Shown in pieces: positions 1-8,309 of a DNA stretch of 64,000 bases. Each line of letters begins with the position of its first letter. Position 1 is the stretch's first letter. Made by a program: the position numbers and the translations under genes. The notes under the pieces were generated by a model that saw only the letters and a list, made by a program, of their open reading frames with translations, was not told where the DNA came from and did no database searches. The DNA is taken from contig NZ_JALJXV010000004.1 of the NCBI RefSeq assembly GCF_024170285.1, positions 62,001-126,000 on the forward strand, read 5' to 3'. The DNA comes from Natronocella acetinitrilica. Its GTDB lineage: Bacteria; Pseudomonadota; Gammaproteobacteria; Nitrococcales; Aquisalimonadaceae.

Positions 1-1265
1 GCCAGCACCAGCATCAGCGCTTCCTTCTCCGCACGTTCGCGCGCTTCCTGCAGCGTGGGGAGTCGGTCTCCTGCGCGTTCTTCGATACCAAGATCCGCCG
101 AACTGATGGTGCGACCGTCGGCCATGACGATAGCGCGCCTGACACGGTTGATGAGTTCGCGGACATTGCCTGGCCAGGGGTGGCGGAGCATGGATTCCTC
201 TGCCCGCACGCTGAAGCCCTTGAGCCTTGGCTGGCCTTCGCTCCTGAAGCGCTTGAAGAAATAGTGCGCCAGGCTGAGGATATCGAGGCCGCGCTCGCGC
301 AGCGTCGGCACCGGGACGTGCAGCACATTCAGCCGGTAGTAGAGGTCTTCGCGAAAGCGGCCTTCTGCAATGGCCTCTTCAAGATTCACATGGGTTGCCG
401 CCACTACTCGTACATCCACAGGGATGCTTTCGTGGCCGCCGATGCGTTGGATGGCGCCAGACTGCAGAAACCGCAGCAGGTTGACCTGCTGTTCCAGTGG
501 CAGGTCGCCGACTTCATCCAGAAACAGCGTGCCGCCGTTCGCCGCCTCAATCTTGCCAATCGTGCGTTTCTCTGCACCGAGAAAAGCACCCTGTTCGTAG
601 CCAAACAGTTCCGAGCGCACCAGTGCTGACGTCAGTGCGCCACAGTTAACCGCGATCATCGGGCCCTGGCGGCGCATGGACTGCTCGTGTAGCGCCTGGG
701 CCGCGAGTTCCTTGCCGGTTCCACTCTCGCCGGTGATCAGCACCGGTGCATTGGTCGCAGCAGCCCGCTGAATGACTTTCTGGAGGCGGCGCATGCAATC
801 GCTGCGGCCCACCATCCGATAGCGCTGCGGCCGGGTGTCGCCGTTGATGCCAGTCTGCAGGCAGACCATCCCGTTGGCGCGGCCGATGGTGATCAAGAGC
901 CGATTGCCCTGCACCGGCAGGGTATGGAAGTCGTAGAAATGGCGAACGATAGCCTGCTGGACCTCGGGGCGGGTCACATCTGACGACGGCACAAGGGCGA
1001 CCCATTCCGTCAGGCCAAGCAGACCGGGCTCATCGGCCATGCGGTCCCAGATGTCGCGAGCGTCGTTGGTGAGGGTGACAAGGCCGACCTGGAAGTTATG
1101 ACGACGAAGCTGTTTACGCAGGTCCTGTTCGGTTTTCGCAATTGTGATGGTCCAGCCCGATGCCCGAATGGTCTGGAGCCAGGGTTCCGCATCCGACTGA
1201 GACCCAAAGTAAATGGCCTTCTGGGCGTCGACAAACGGCTCAACGCCCGGGGCTGAATCATCCAT
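1..1265 (-). CDS. AAA+ enhancer-binding-protein-type transcriptional regulator, C-terminus cut by window edge
   Basis: About 421 residues are visible and the C-terminal end runs off the window. Reading from the ATG at 1265, residues about 15-125 look like a degenerate receiver-like domain; I see no clear phospho-acceptor Asp. A sigma-54 interaction AAA+ domain follows, with Walker A GESGTGKE, the GYEQGAFLGA loop, Walker B GGTLFLDEVGD and the HPWPGNVREL segment. The loop reads GAFLGA instead of GAFTGA, so the Thr that contacts sigma-54 is Leu. This resembles VpsR-like regulators that need not use sigma-54, but that family link is inference. It lies on the same strand as and 132 bp downstream of dctM, so it may control the TRAP genes. 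Start chosen from AAGGGA 9 nt upstream. A helix-turn-helix would lie outside the window. Confidence 0.85.
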   Translation of the reverse strand, partial: MDDSAPGVEPFVDAQKAIYFGSQSDAEPWLQTIRASGWTITIAKTEQDLRKQLRRHNFQVGLVTLTNDARDIWDRMADEPGLLGLTEWVALVPSSDVTRPEVQQAIVRHFYDFHTLPVQGNRLLITIGRANGMVCLQTGINGDTRPQRYRMVGRSDCMRRLQKVIQRAAATNAPVLITGESGTGKELAAQALHEQSMRRQGPMIAVNCGALTSALVRSELFGYEQGAFLGAEKRTIGKIEAANGGTLFLDEVGDLPLEQQVNLLRFLQSGAIQRIGGHESIPVDVRVVAATHVNLEEAIAEGRFREDLYYRLNVLHVPVPTLRERGLDILSLAHYFFKRFRSEGQPRLKGFSVRAEESMLRHPWPGNVRELINRVRRAIVMADGRTISSADLGIEERAGDRLPTLQEARERAEKEALMLVL

Positions 1266-1397
1266 TGCGGTGTCCCTTTTCTTTACACATCGCATATAGA
1301 GGCATTTAAGCCGACATCATGTCCTGTGTCCACATCGACCGGGCCAAATCCGGCTCTCGTGGGGCCAGGTTGTGATGCTGTGCACAATCCTGCTTCC

Positions 1398-2684
1398 CTA
1401 TTGCGCCCCCATGGACGGCAGCCACAGGGAGATCTGCGGGAACAGGATCACCAGCACGGTCGCCAGCAACAGGATGGCGATGAAGGGTGGTGTGCCCTTG
1501 ATGACATCGAAGTACGGCCTTCGGAATACGGCCATGGCGGTGAAGATGTCGCAGCCGAACGGTGGCGTTGCCGAGCCGATCGCCGCCTGGAGCACCACAA
1601 CGACGCCAACGTGCACGGGGTCGAGCCCTGTGGCCTGCACCAGGGGGGCGAACAGGGGAGTGAGAATGAGGATCACCACGATCGGGTCGACGAACATGCA
1701 GCCGATGAAGTAGGCCACCGCGATCAGGGCCAGTGCGGCGGTGGGGTTGTCGCCGAAGGTGGCGACAATAGGTTGCAGGATCTGCTGCGGAATGCCGGCA
1801 GTGGAGAGCGCCTGGGAGAACGCATAGCCGGCAGCCACGAGGATGAAGACCACGGCGGTGATCATGCCGGTGGACAGGGCAATGGAGCCCATGTCCTTCA
1901 GCGACACCTTGCGATAGATGATTACCTCGAGCACGAAGGCATAGAGCACCGCCATGGCCGATGCTTCCACCGGGCTGAAAGTCCCTGTGTAGATGCCGCC
2001 GACCACCAGGATCGGGAACCCCAGTGGCAGGATCGCTCCCTTGAACGCATGCAGGCGTTGGCCCCAGCTGGCTTTCTCTTCGGGCTCGATGCCCATGAGG
2101 CGGGAGGCGATGTAGCAGTAGATCGAGATCATCACGAGGATCATCACGCCGGGCACGATCCCGGCAATGAACAGGTCGCCGATGGACGCGCCGCGGGCGA
2201 TGACGCCGTAGACGATCATGCCGATGCTGGGCGGAATCAGCAGCGCTATATCGCTGGCGTTGATGATGAGCGCCACGGTGAAGCTGTCCTTGTAGCCTTT
2301 TTTCAGCAGTCGCGGTCGCATGGGGCCGCCCATGGCCACCACGGTGGCCTGGGTGGAGCCCGATACGGCGCCAAACAGGGTGCAGCTTGCAGCAGTGGTG
2401 ATGGGCAGGCCGCCCCGCAGATGGCCACAGAAGGAGCTGACCAGATCCAGTAATCGGTTCGCGGTATGCCCCTTGGTCATGATGTCGGCGGCGAAGATGA
2501 ACATGGGCACTGCGGCCAGCACCCAGTTGCTGACGCCGGTGATCATCCAGCTGATGCCCTGGTCCGGCCCGAAGAAGGTCATGTCGGTGAACATCATGAA
2601 CAGCGTGGCCGCGATGATGGGCACCATCATGGGAAAGCCCATCAGCAGCAGCACGATCATCAGCAAGACTAGCCAGGTCAGCAT
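1398..2684 (-). CDS. dctM: TRAP transporter large permease (DctM family)
   Basis: This 428-residue, almost wholly hydrophobic protein is the ion-coupled transport subunit of a tripartite ATP-independent periplasmic transporter. Length and the typical DctM opening (a run of Leu/Val followed by GFPMMVPI), the internal GGLP and GSTQATV segments and many membrane helices fit the family. It works in the inner membrane with DctQ and receives substrate from DctP. It starts 26 bp after dctQ on the same strand, so the two are cotranscribed, while the binding protein is divergent. The start ATG at 2684 has AGGG 9 nt upstream. The substrate cannot be read from the sequence; C4-dicarboxylates, other organic acids or ectoine-like solutes are all possible. 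Confidence 0.93.
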   Translation of the reverse strand: MLTWLVLLMIVLLLMGFPMMVPIIAATLFMMFTDMTFFGPDQGISWMITGVSNWVLAAVPMFIFAADIMTKGHTANRLLDLVSSFCGHLRGGLPITTAASCTLFGAVSGSTQATVVAMGGPMRPRLLKKGYKDSFTVALIINASDIALLIPPSIGMIVYGVIARGASIGDLFIAGIVPGVMILVMISIYCYIASRLMGIEPEEKASWGQRLHAFKGAILPLGFPILVVGGIYTGTFSPVEASAMAVLYAFVLEVIIYRKVSLKDMGSIALSTGMITAVVFILVAAGYAFSQALSTAGIPQQILQPIVATFGDNPTAALALIAVAYFIGCMFVDPIVVILILTPLFAPLVQATGLDPVHVGVVVVLQAAIGSATPPFGCDIFTAMAVFRRPYFDVIKGTPPFIAILLLATVLVILFPQISLWLPSMGAQ

Positions 2685-2710
2685 GAAACGGGCCCTGTCA
2701 TCGAGTGCAT

Positions 2711-3394
2711 TCAGCGACCGGGGGTCGCATCGTCGTCCTTACTCTCAGCGTTCTCCCCGGTCCCGGGCTCCGGTTCGGCAGGCGTCGTCGGCGCAACGCT
2801 TTGCCCAGCCAACTCATCAGGCACATCGTCGTAGGCTTCCTTTTCGGTGAACGAGCGATACATCTCCCGGGTGGTCAGGTTGCGCAGCGCTGTAAGCCAG
2901 TACTGGATGCCGGCGAGGAAGAAGCCGATGGGCAGGACGATGTAAATGAGCCACAGGGGGATGTTAAGTGCCGACGTCGTACGGCCGCGGCGCTGGATGG
3001 TCTCCATGTAGCCCCAGGCCTCCCAGGCCAGGAAGAAGAGCATCGCGCCGGTCACCAGGCAGATCACCACGAGCAGGCTCTTGCGGGCCATCCCGGTGAG
3101 TTGGTCGTACAGCGCCGACATGGAGATATGGCGCGCACGCCGCACCGCGTAGCTCACGCCGACGAAGGTGATGAGAATGATCAGGAGTTCGGTGAGTTCG
3201 GTAACGCCAGGTATGCCGATTCGGAAGAAGGTGCGGCCCAGCACGTGGATCACCATGATCAGGGCCATGGCGATGACCGACCCTGCGATGATGGTCATCT
3301 CCGCAATTTCCAGAGCGCGGTCGATGCGCCGGATGATGCGCGTGATCAGACCACTCCCTGGGCGCGAGGCTACGCCCGATCCCGCCTCATCCAT
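2711..3394 (-). CDS. dctQ: TRAP transporter small permease (DctQ family)
   Basis: This 227-residue protein has four predicted membrane helices between about residues 30 and 180, the usual DctQ architecture, and it partners DctM. A long hydrophilic Pro/Glu/Asp-rich tail of about 45 residues follows the last helix, longer than in most DctQ proteins. The open frame continues upstream for about 125 codons, but that stretch is hydrophilic and reads through the divergent regulatory region. I therefore place the start at the ATG at 3394, which has GGGGATGAGG just upstream. It is the first gene of the minus-strand dctQM pair and faces away from dctP. Confidence 0.87.
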   Translation of the reverse strand: MDEAGSGVASRPGSGLITRIIRRIDRALEIAEMTIIAGSVIAMALIMVIHVLGRTFFRIGIPGVTELTELLIILITFVGVSYAVRRARHISMSALYDQLTGMARKSLLVVICLVTGAMLFFLAWEAWGYMETIQRRGRTTSALNIPLWLIYIVLPIGFFLAGIQYWLTALRNLTTREMYRSFTEKEAYDDVPDELAGQSVAPTTPAEPEPGTGENAESKDDDATPGR

Positions 3395-3695
3395 GCCCTC
3401 ATCCCCACCGACTGGTTGCGCTCCACCCTTTTGACCATAACGTACATGTCTCTGTTTGCCCACCGCGTGGACAAGGTTTGGCCGTGTGTTAGGGTTAAAG
3501 AGGAGCCACCATAGCAGCTCATGTCCGCAAGCCTGCGAAAGCGGCACCGCCTCGGCAGACTGCCGCGTCGCCGGGATCGGACATGTCCTCGTCAACCACA
3601 TTCGTCTGCCGGCCAGCGTCGGCGGTCGCAGGGCGCCGGGGCATTGCTGGGTGTGGCACGATCTGAACCGAGCTTTGCTTTTAAGGAGGTGCAGC
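3395..3695. other. Intergenic control region between divergent dctQM and dctP
   Basis: About 300 bp with no convincing gene separate the starts of dctQ (minus) and dctP (plus), so promoters in both directions must lie here. I see GG-N10-GC spacings on both strands (for example 3469-3482 on plus and 3535-3548 on minus) that could be poor sigma-54 promoters. Neither keeps the TGGCAC core, so I do not call them. No strong inverted repeat was found. Confidence 0.5.
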
Positions 3696-4721
3696 ATGCG
3701 ATTGCATCGCGGAATTTGCGCTGCAGCATTGGGCGCGGCGATGGTGGGCAGCAGTGTGGCCCAGGCCATTGAGGCGCAGACCTGGCGATTCGGCCTCGAG
3801 GAAATCGAGGACAGTGTCCAGTACGCCTACGGGGCGCGATTTGCCGAGTTGATGGACGAGCGCACCGATGGTGCGGTGACGGTCCAGCTTTACCCGTATG
3901 GTCAGCTCGGCGGCCTTACGGACATCTACGATGCCGTTCAGAGCGGTGCCATACAGCTTGCCTTCGGGTCCGGTTTCCTCGGTGGCACGGTGCCGGAGAG
4001 CCAGCTGTTCAGCCTGAACTTCATCCTCACCGAAGATGAATGGACCAACACCCAGATCCTGAACTCCGATGAATTCCTGCGCAGCGAGGATTTCCAGGAT
4101 TCGTTCCGGGATCGTGATCTGCACCCGCTGGCCATCGTGCCCGAGGGTTGGCAGGTGTGGACGGCGAATACCGAAATCCGCACACCGGATGATTTCTCCG
4201 GGGTCGCCATCCGCACCATGGATAACCGACTGTTGCGGGAAACCTACCAGGCCTACGGGGCCGATCCCACCACCATGGAATACGGCGAAATTTACAGCGG
4301 TCTCCAGTTGGGGCAGATCGAGGGCAATATCCAGCCGGTGTTCGCCCACCAGGAGATGAGCTTCTACGAAGTTCAGGATTACATGATCTTCGCCAACCAC
4401 AAGGAGTTCATCGCCACCTTCATGGGCAACCGTGATTGGTACGACGGACTGTCCGACGAGCTACGTGAAATCGTCCATGAGGTCACCGCGGAACTGGTGG
4501 AGTACATCCATGACGTGCAGCAGCAGCTCAATGAGGAACGGCTGGATATCATCACCGATAACAGTGATATTCAGATCATCGAGCTGACCAGCGATGAGCG
4601 GGACGCGTTCCGCGAACTCAGTATGCCGGTCCGTGACACTTTCGTGGACATGGTCGGCGAGCGGGGTGAGCGTCTGCTCGAACGTCTGCTTGAACTCGTG
4701 GAAGAGCACGACGAGAGCTGA
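3696..4721 (+). CDS. dctP: TRAP transporter periplasmic substrate-binding protein (DctP family)
   Basis: This 341-residue protein begins with a Sec signal peptide: basic MRLHR, a hydrophobic Ala/Gly core and a likely cleavage after SVAQA near residue 24. It captures the solute in the periplasm and passes it to DctQM. Family features include the YPYGQLGG segment, the repeated surface for the ligand cleft, and VAIRTMDNRL, which carries the conserved Arg that usually holds a ligand carboxylate. The frame is open further upstream, but the ATG at 3696 has a near-perfect AAGGAGGT ribosome site and the signal peptide starts there. It is followed by a strong hairpin at 4731-4762. Confidence 0.92.
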   Translation: MRLHRGICAAALGAAMVGSSVAQAIEAQTWRFGLEEIEDSVQYAYGARFAELMDERTDGAVTVQLYPYGQLGGLTDIYDAVQSGAIQLAFGSGFLGGTVPESQLFSLNFILTEDEWTNTQILNSDEFLRSEDFQDSFRDRDLHPLAIVPEGWQVWTANTEIRTPDDFSGVAIRTMDNRLLRETYQAYGADPTTMEYGEIYSGLQLGQIEGNIQPVFAHQEMSFYEVQDYMIFANHKEFIATFMGNRDWYDGLSDELREIVHEVTAELVEYIHDVQQQLNEERLDIITDNSDIQIIELTSDERDAFRELSMPVRDTFVDMVGERGERLLERLLELVEEHDES

Positions 4722-4730
4722 TCCGACCTG

Positions 4731-4762
4731 ATACGCCCGCCACACGATGGTGGCGGGCGTAT
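4731..4762 (+). terminator. Perfect 13-bp hairpin after dctP
   Basis: Arms 4731-4743 and 4750-4762 are perfectly complementary (ATACGCCCGCCAC and its inverse) around a 6-nt loop. It begins 9 bp after the dctP stop. There is no T tract, so it may be a Rho-independent terminator of weak type, an mRNA 3' end stabiliser, or both. Confidence 0.6.
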
Positions 4763-4785
4763 CCTCCAAACCGAGGTGGCTGTCC

Positions 4786-5355
4786 ATGGCGGCGCTGGAA
4801 TCGAGAATGCTGGAGCTAGGTACCGAGGCGCCGGATTTTCGTCTAGCCGGCACCGATGGCGGTGTGGTGGCCCGCGATGACTTCGCCGACGCACCTGCGC
4901 TGCTGGTCGTCTTCATGTGCAACCACTGCCCGTTCGTTAAACACATTGCTCCGCAGCTCGCCAGTTTTGCCAGGGAATACATGCCCCGTGGCCTGGCCGT
5001 TGTCGGCATCAACAGCAACGACGCCGAGCGGTACCCGGATGACAGTTTCGATGCCATGGTTATCGAGAAGGCGCGGGCCGGGTATCCCTTCCCCTATCTG
5101 TACGACGCCGACCAGACGGTGGCCAGCGCCTATCAGGCGGTTTGCACGCCGGATTTTTTTCTCTTCGATCAGGATCGTTGCCTGGTTTATCGTGGCCGTT
5201 TCGATGGCAGCAGACCGGGAAGCCAGACACCCGTGACCGGAGACGATCTGCGGGAAGCAGTGGCAGCGTTACTGTTGGGGCAGGAGCTGCCCACGGAGCA
5301 GCACCCCAGCATGGGCTGCAGTATCAAGTGGAAGCCCGGTAACGAACCGGGCTGA
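4786..5355 (+). CDS. Thioredoxin-fold redoxin (AhpC/TSA-like) with CxxC active site
   Basis: This 189-residue cytoplasmic protein has the thioredoxin fold. LGTEAPDFRL opens it, the redox motif MCNHCPFVKH lies near residue 45, and it ends with a Cys-containing segment MGCSIKWKPGNEP that is typical of this uncharacterised thiol-disulfide redoxin family. It has no signal peptide. An earlier in-frame ATG at 4747 lies inside the hairpin loop after dctP, so I prefer the ATG at 4786 with GAGG upstream. It probably acts as a peroxiredoxin-like or thiol-disulfide exchange protein; the substrate is unknown. It is convergent with the cupin gene, 13 bp away. Confidence 0.85.
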   Translation: MAALESRMLELGTEAPDFRLAGTDGGVVARDDFADAPALLVVFMCNHCPFVKHIAPQLASFAREYMPRGLAVVGINSNDAERYPDDSFDAMVIEKARAGYPFPYLYDADQTVASAYQAVCTPDFFLFDQDRCLVYRGRFDGSRPGSQTPVTGDDLREAVAALLLGQELPTEQHPSMGCSIKWKPGNEPG

Positions 5356-5368
5356 GGGCCCAGGCAGG

Positions 5369-5815
5369 TCAGACCCTGTAACGGCCCCGCAATACTTCGT
5401 TGGCGTCGAGTTGGCGAATCTCTTCTTCCGTAGGCAGTTGTGGTCGGTCCCGCTGCCGATCAACCACACACAGAAAACCCAGTGGTTCATTCCCCGTTGC
5501 GTGAAACTGATGCAAGCAGTGGGATGAAATGTAAATGCAATCGTGCAGCCCGATCGGTTCGATCCGGTCGTCCAGTATCACTTCACCCTCGCCGCGAATG
5601 ATGACCACCGAGTGCGGGTGTTCATGATGTTCCAGTGAGGAGTAACCGCCCGGCTGCACTTCAAAATAACGGGTGAGGAAGTTCAGCCGCTCTTCTCCAG
5701 CTCCCTCGCCCATGAGGGTCTGCCGGGTGATATCCCGAAAACCGGTGCCTTCGGTCTTGTATTCCCGAAGCGGCACATCCCAGCGGTATTTGTCAGCGCG
5801 GATTATCTTAGACAT
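5369..5815 (-). CDS. Cupin, probable methylthioxylulose-5-phosphate methylsulfurylase
   Basis: This 148-residue single-domain cupin has a metal-binding cluster HHEHPH at residues 63-68, the RGEGEVILDD turn, and a second motif with His102 and His105. The end DRQRDRPQLP is typical of cupins found beside RuBisCO-like proteins. In Rhodospirillum rubrum a cupin of this kind removes methanethiol from 1-methylthioxylulose 5-phosphate to give 1-deoxyxylulose 5-phosphate for isoprenoid synthesis. The start codon shares one base with the stop of the RuBisCO-like gene (TAATG), so the two are translationally coupled. The assignment rests on this pairing; another cupin isomerase activity is possible. Confidence 0.72.
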   Translation of the reverse strand: MSKIIRADKYRWDVPLREYKTEGTGFRDITRQTLMGEGAGEERLNFLTRYFEVQPGGYSSLEHHEHPHSVVIIRGEGEVILDDRIEPIGLHDCIYISSHCLHQFHATGNEPLGFLCVVDRQRDRPQLPTEEEIRQLDANEVLRGRYRV

Positions 5816-6951
5816 TAGCGTCCCAGTGCGGTCAGTAGGCGTTTTGAGGCGGCGGTGACGTCGCCCTGGGCGTAAAGGCTGCCACCGATCAGCACTATGG
5901 TATCGGCGCCATAGCGCTCGATCCAGGCGGGTGCATCACGGACGTTCATGCCTCCCCCGGGCGTTGGGGCAGCCGCCCGAAGACCGCCGAGGGGCCGTCG
6001 CAGCCGATGATTGATCGCCTCGCAGGTGTCCACGGAGAAGCCGAAGCGACCCCCGGCGTTCGGGTAGATCGAGGCATCGGCGCCGGCGATTCTAAACAGA
6101 TCGCCCAGCACCAGGGCGGGATCAAGACCATGATCCGACTGGAAGTAGCTGCCGGTCAGCGCCGGGTGGGCCATCACCGCAAGGCCGAATTCATCCCGCG
6201 CCCAGCGGATGCTGTCTATCCCGCAAAGCCACGGGCTCAGGAGCACACCGAAACAGCCGGCATCCCGCGCGGCAGCGAACCGCTCGCCCAGCAATCTTGC
6301 CGGCGCTGTGGCGTTGGGAAAATAGACGGCGCGTTTCCCGGTCTGCTGATTGGCGCGCTCGATGGCCGCCTGGCAGGCCGCCAGCCGCTCGCGGTAAGGG
6401 GCGCCCGGCTGATTGGCGATACCGTGATCATCCTTGATGATATCCACGCCACCACAGGCGAATGCAAAGGCCAGCTCCGCGAGCCCCGATGGTGACAGGC
6501 CAACTGGCTTGAGTGCCGTGCAGGTCAGGGGAAGCCCCCCGGGGACGTCCAAGTGCCGACGCAGCCCTTCTATCCCATGGCCTGGGCCGCCGAACGCCTT
6601 TAGCATCGCTACCGGCCAGTCGATGTTCTCGATGAAGATCCCGCTCTTCAGGGAAATGTTGCCGAACAGTGTGTTCAGCAACTGACTGAGTTCTTCTCCT
6701 GCCAGGGCCGGATTGTAGGCGATGCGGCAGCGCCAGAGATTCTCGTCGAGTTCACTCAGGCTGAGGACTTCGCCCACCCATTCCTCGCGTATGGCATCGC
6801 TGACGCAGTCGCCCGCCAGTTCCACCGTCTGTTCCAGCGCAATTCCTTCGGCCTTCACGGAGGCGCTCTCGCCGGCCACGCAGCGAAGGCGGTATTCGAC
6901 CACGAGGGTCGATTGCACCGGTGTGTGCTCATTGGAGATCGGATGAGTCAT
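5815..6951 (-). CDS. RuBisCO-like protein (form IV), probable 5-methylthioribulose-1-phosphate isomerase
   Basis: This 378-residue protein has the RuBisCO large-subunit fold but is shorter than true RuBisCO (about 460-490). TALKPVGLS carries Lys148, matching the catalytic Lys of the KPKLG motif. GGVDIIKDDHG holds Lys173 (the carbamylation position) and Asp175, but the next metal ligand, Glu in RuBisCO, is His176. The phosphate-binding Gly motifs AGGRFGFS, PTPGGGMN and LIGGSLY are present. It should not fix CO2. With the coupled cupin it matches the methylthioadenosine-isoprenoid shunt, where the RuBisCO-like enzyme converts methylthioribulose 1-phosphate to methylthioxylulose 5-phosphate. RuBisCO-like enzymes of apionate catabolism are an alternative. 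It lies 12 bp after the GGDEF gene. Confidence 0.8.
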   Translation of the reverse strand: MTHPISNEHTPVQSTLVVEYRLRCVAGESASVKAEGIALEQTVELAGDCVSDAIREEWVGEVLSLSELDENLWRCRIAYNPALAGEELSQLLNTLFGNISLKSGIFIENIDWPVAMLKAFGGPGHGIEGLRRHLDVPGGLPLTCTALKPVGLSPSGLAELAFAFACGGVDIIKDDHGIANQPGAPYRERLAACQAAIERANQQTGKRAVYFPNATAPARLLGERFAAARDAGCFGVLLSPWLCGIDSIRWARDEFGLAVMAHPALTGSYFQSDHGLDPALVLGDLFRIAGADASIYPNAGGRFGFSVDTCEAINHRLRRPLGGLRAAAPTPGGGMNVRDAPAWIERYGADTIVLIGGSLYAQGDVTAASKRLLTALGR

Positions 6952-6963
6952 GATTGGTGTTTC

Positions 6964-8052
6964 TCAGGTGGGCGCGTGCTCGATTCGTTCCGCGATACGG
7001 ACCTGATTGCCGCCTGCCTGCACCGCCATGAGTCGCGCACTGTCTACGGCCGCCAGGAGTTCATCGGCACCTTCGGCCTGTTCCGGGTAGGCGGCAACGC
7101 CGATGGACGCGGTTGGCGAGGATACGGCCTGATGGCCCCGTTGTACGGTAAGGGCGGCGATTATCGGCAGCAGTTCCTCCGCCCGTCGGCGGGTGTTCTG
7201 CAGATCGGCTTCCGGCATCACCACCAGAAACTGTCCGCCTTCGGTGCGGCAACAGATGTCCGATCCGCGAAACGACGCCTGCAACAAGCCGCCCATGGCC
7301 TGGAGCAAGCGGTCGCCGTTGACAGTTCCATGGCGCTGGTTGAAGCGACTGAATCCATCGAGATCAATCCCGATCAGCCCCAGGGGCTTGCTGTTGCGGC
7401 GGCAGCGGTGGAATTCCCGGGGAAGGGTGTCCGTCAGATAGCGACGATTGAACAGCCCCGTCAGCGGATCGCGCATGGCGCGGCTACGGGCCTTGATGCG
7501 CAGGCGCAGCCCGGCGAGGGCGAGCGCGGCTACCTGGGTGGCGCCGCGGCAATCCGCCGGCAGGCTGCTCAGGGGCCCGTCAGGTTGCCAGATTCTCACT
7601 TCTCCCAGTTCCAACCCCAAGGCGTGGAGCGGCAGGCTGATCACCTGTCCCGCGGGACAGTTCTGCAACTCCTCCAGCAGCAGTGCCGGGCGTTTGTCCT
7701 CGACATGGCGGTGCAGACCCTGAACGCTGTCAACCCATTGCCGGTCGGGCTGCCACACGCCGACCACGTTCGGGAGTTCGCCGTCCTCATGCTGCAGGAA
7801 TATGGAGCCGCAGTGGTCTGGGGCCAGGGCGCGAAGCCCGGTGCACAGGGTTTCAATGACGCGATCGGTACCAGCACTGGTGGCGATGCGCACGAGGATG
7901 TCTGCCGTCGATGGCTCGCCGCCATCGGCCTGGTTGGCCCGGGTGGCCTGGGCGAGCGCGCGCAGTTCGTGGATGGCTGCCTGTGCACGGGCCTGCGCCG
8001 CCTCCAGTTCACCGAGCAGCCGTTGCCAGTCATTCACGCCATGTTGCGACAT
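6964..8052 (-). CDS. GAF-like plus degenerate GGDEF domain protein with intact RxxD site
   Basis: This 362-residue soluble protein has an N-terminal coiled segment (1-45), a GAF-like sensory domain (about 50-185) and a GGDEF domain (about 192-350). RDPLTGLFNRRYL and the IDLDGFSRFN metal loop are normal, but the signature is EGGQF (271-275) instead of GGDEF/GGEEF, so diguanylate cyclase activity is doubtful. The inhibitory-site motif RGSD (262-265) is kept exactly five residues before the signature, so the protein could still bind c-di-GMP as a receptor. It sits in the middle of the kinase/RuBisCO-like/cupin operon, 14 bp after the small membrane protein gene and 12 bp before the RuBisCO-like gene. 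Confidence 0.85.
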   Translation of the reverse strand: MSQHGVNDWQRLLGELEAAQARAQAAIHELRALAQATRANQADGGEPSTADILVRIATSAGTDRVIETLCTGLRALAPDHCGSIFLQHEDGELPNVVGVWQPDRQWVDSVQGLHRHVEDKRPALLLEELQNCPAGQVISLPLHALGLELGEVRIWQPDGPLSSLPADCRGATQVAALALAGLRLRIKARSRAMRDPLTGLFNRRYLTDTLPREFHRCRRNSKPLGLIGIDLDGFSRFNQRHGTVNGDRLLQAMGGLLQASFRGSDICCRTEGGQFLVVMPEADLQNTRRRAEELLPIIAALTVQRGHQAVSSPTASIGVAAYPEQAEGADELLAAVDSARLMAVQAGGNQVRIAERIEHAPT

Positions 8053-8066
8053 CTAGTGCACTGTCC

Positions 8067-8306
8067 TCACGAATCCTGGTTGTCCGAATCGCGTTTCTCT
8101 CCGCCAACCGCACGGTTGTAGACCCTGATCGCGGTGAACGGTGACATCATAAACAATAGCGCACCAATGATCGCGACCACTGCTTTGCCCCAATCCGGCA
8201 TTCGCGGCGCGAGCCAGGTAGCGGCGTAGTACAAGGCGACAATGTAGAGCCCCACCACGGCGGCGGCCAGGAGAACCGCGATGAGCGTCCGCGATCGCTG
8301 CACCAT
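8067..8306 (-). CDS. Small hypothetical membrane protein
   Basis: This 79-residue protein has two predicted membrane helices (about residues 8-32 and 39-60, joined by RMPDWGK) and a charged C-terminal tail GGEKRDSDNQDS. I do not recognise a family. It begins 3 bp after the stop of the kinase gene and ends 14 bp before the GGDEF gene, so it is clearly a member of this operon. Its role is unknown; a membrane anchor or accessory role for the neighbouring GGDEF protein is only a guess. Confidence 0.75.
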   Translation of the reverse strand: MVQRSRTLIAVLLAAAVVGLYIVALYYAATWLAPRMPDWGKAVVAIIGALLFMMSPFTAIRVYNRAVGGEKRDSDNQDS

Positions 8307-8309
8307 GGC

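Noticed and set aside
3469-3548. Possible sigma-54 promoters between dctQ and dctP
   Set aside because: Only the GG-N10-GC spacing is met; the TGGCAC and TTGC cores are poor on both strands.
4747-4785. Earlier start of the redoxin gene at 4747
   Set aside because: The ATG falls in the loop and arm of the hairpin after dctP, and the ATG at 4786 has the better ribosome site.
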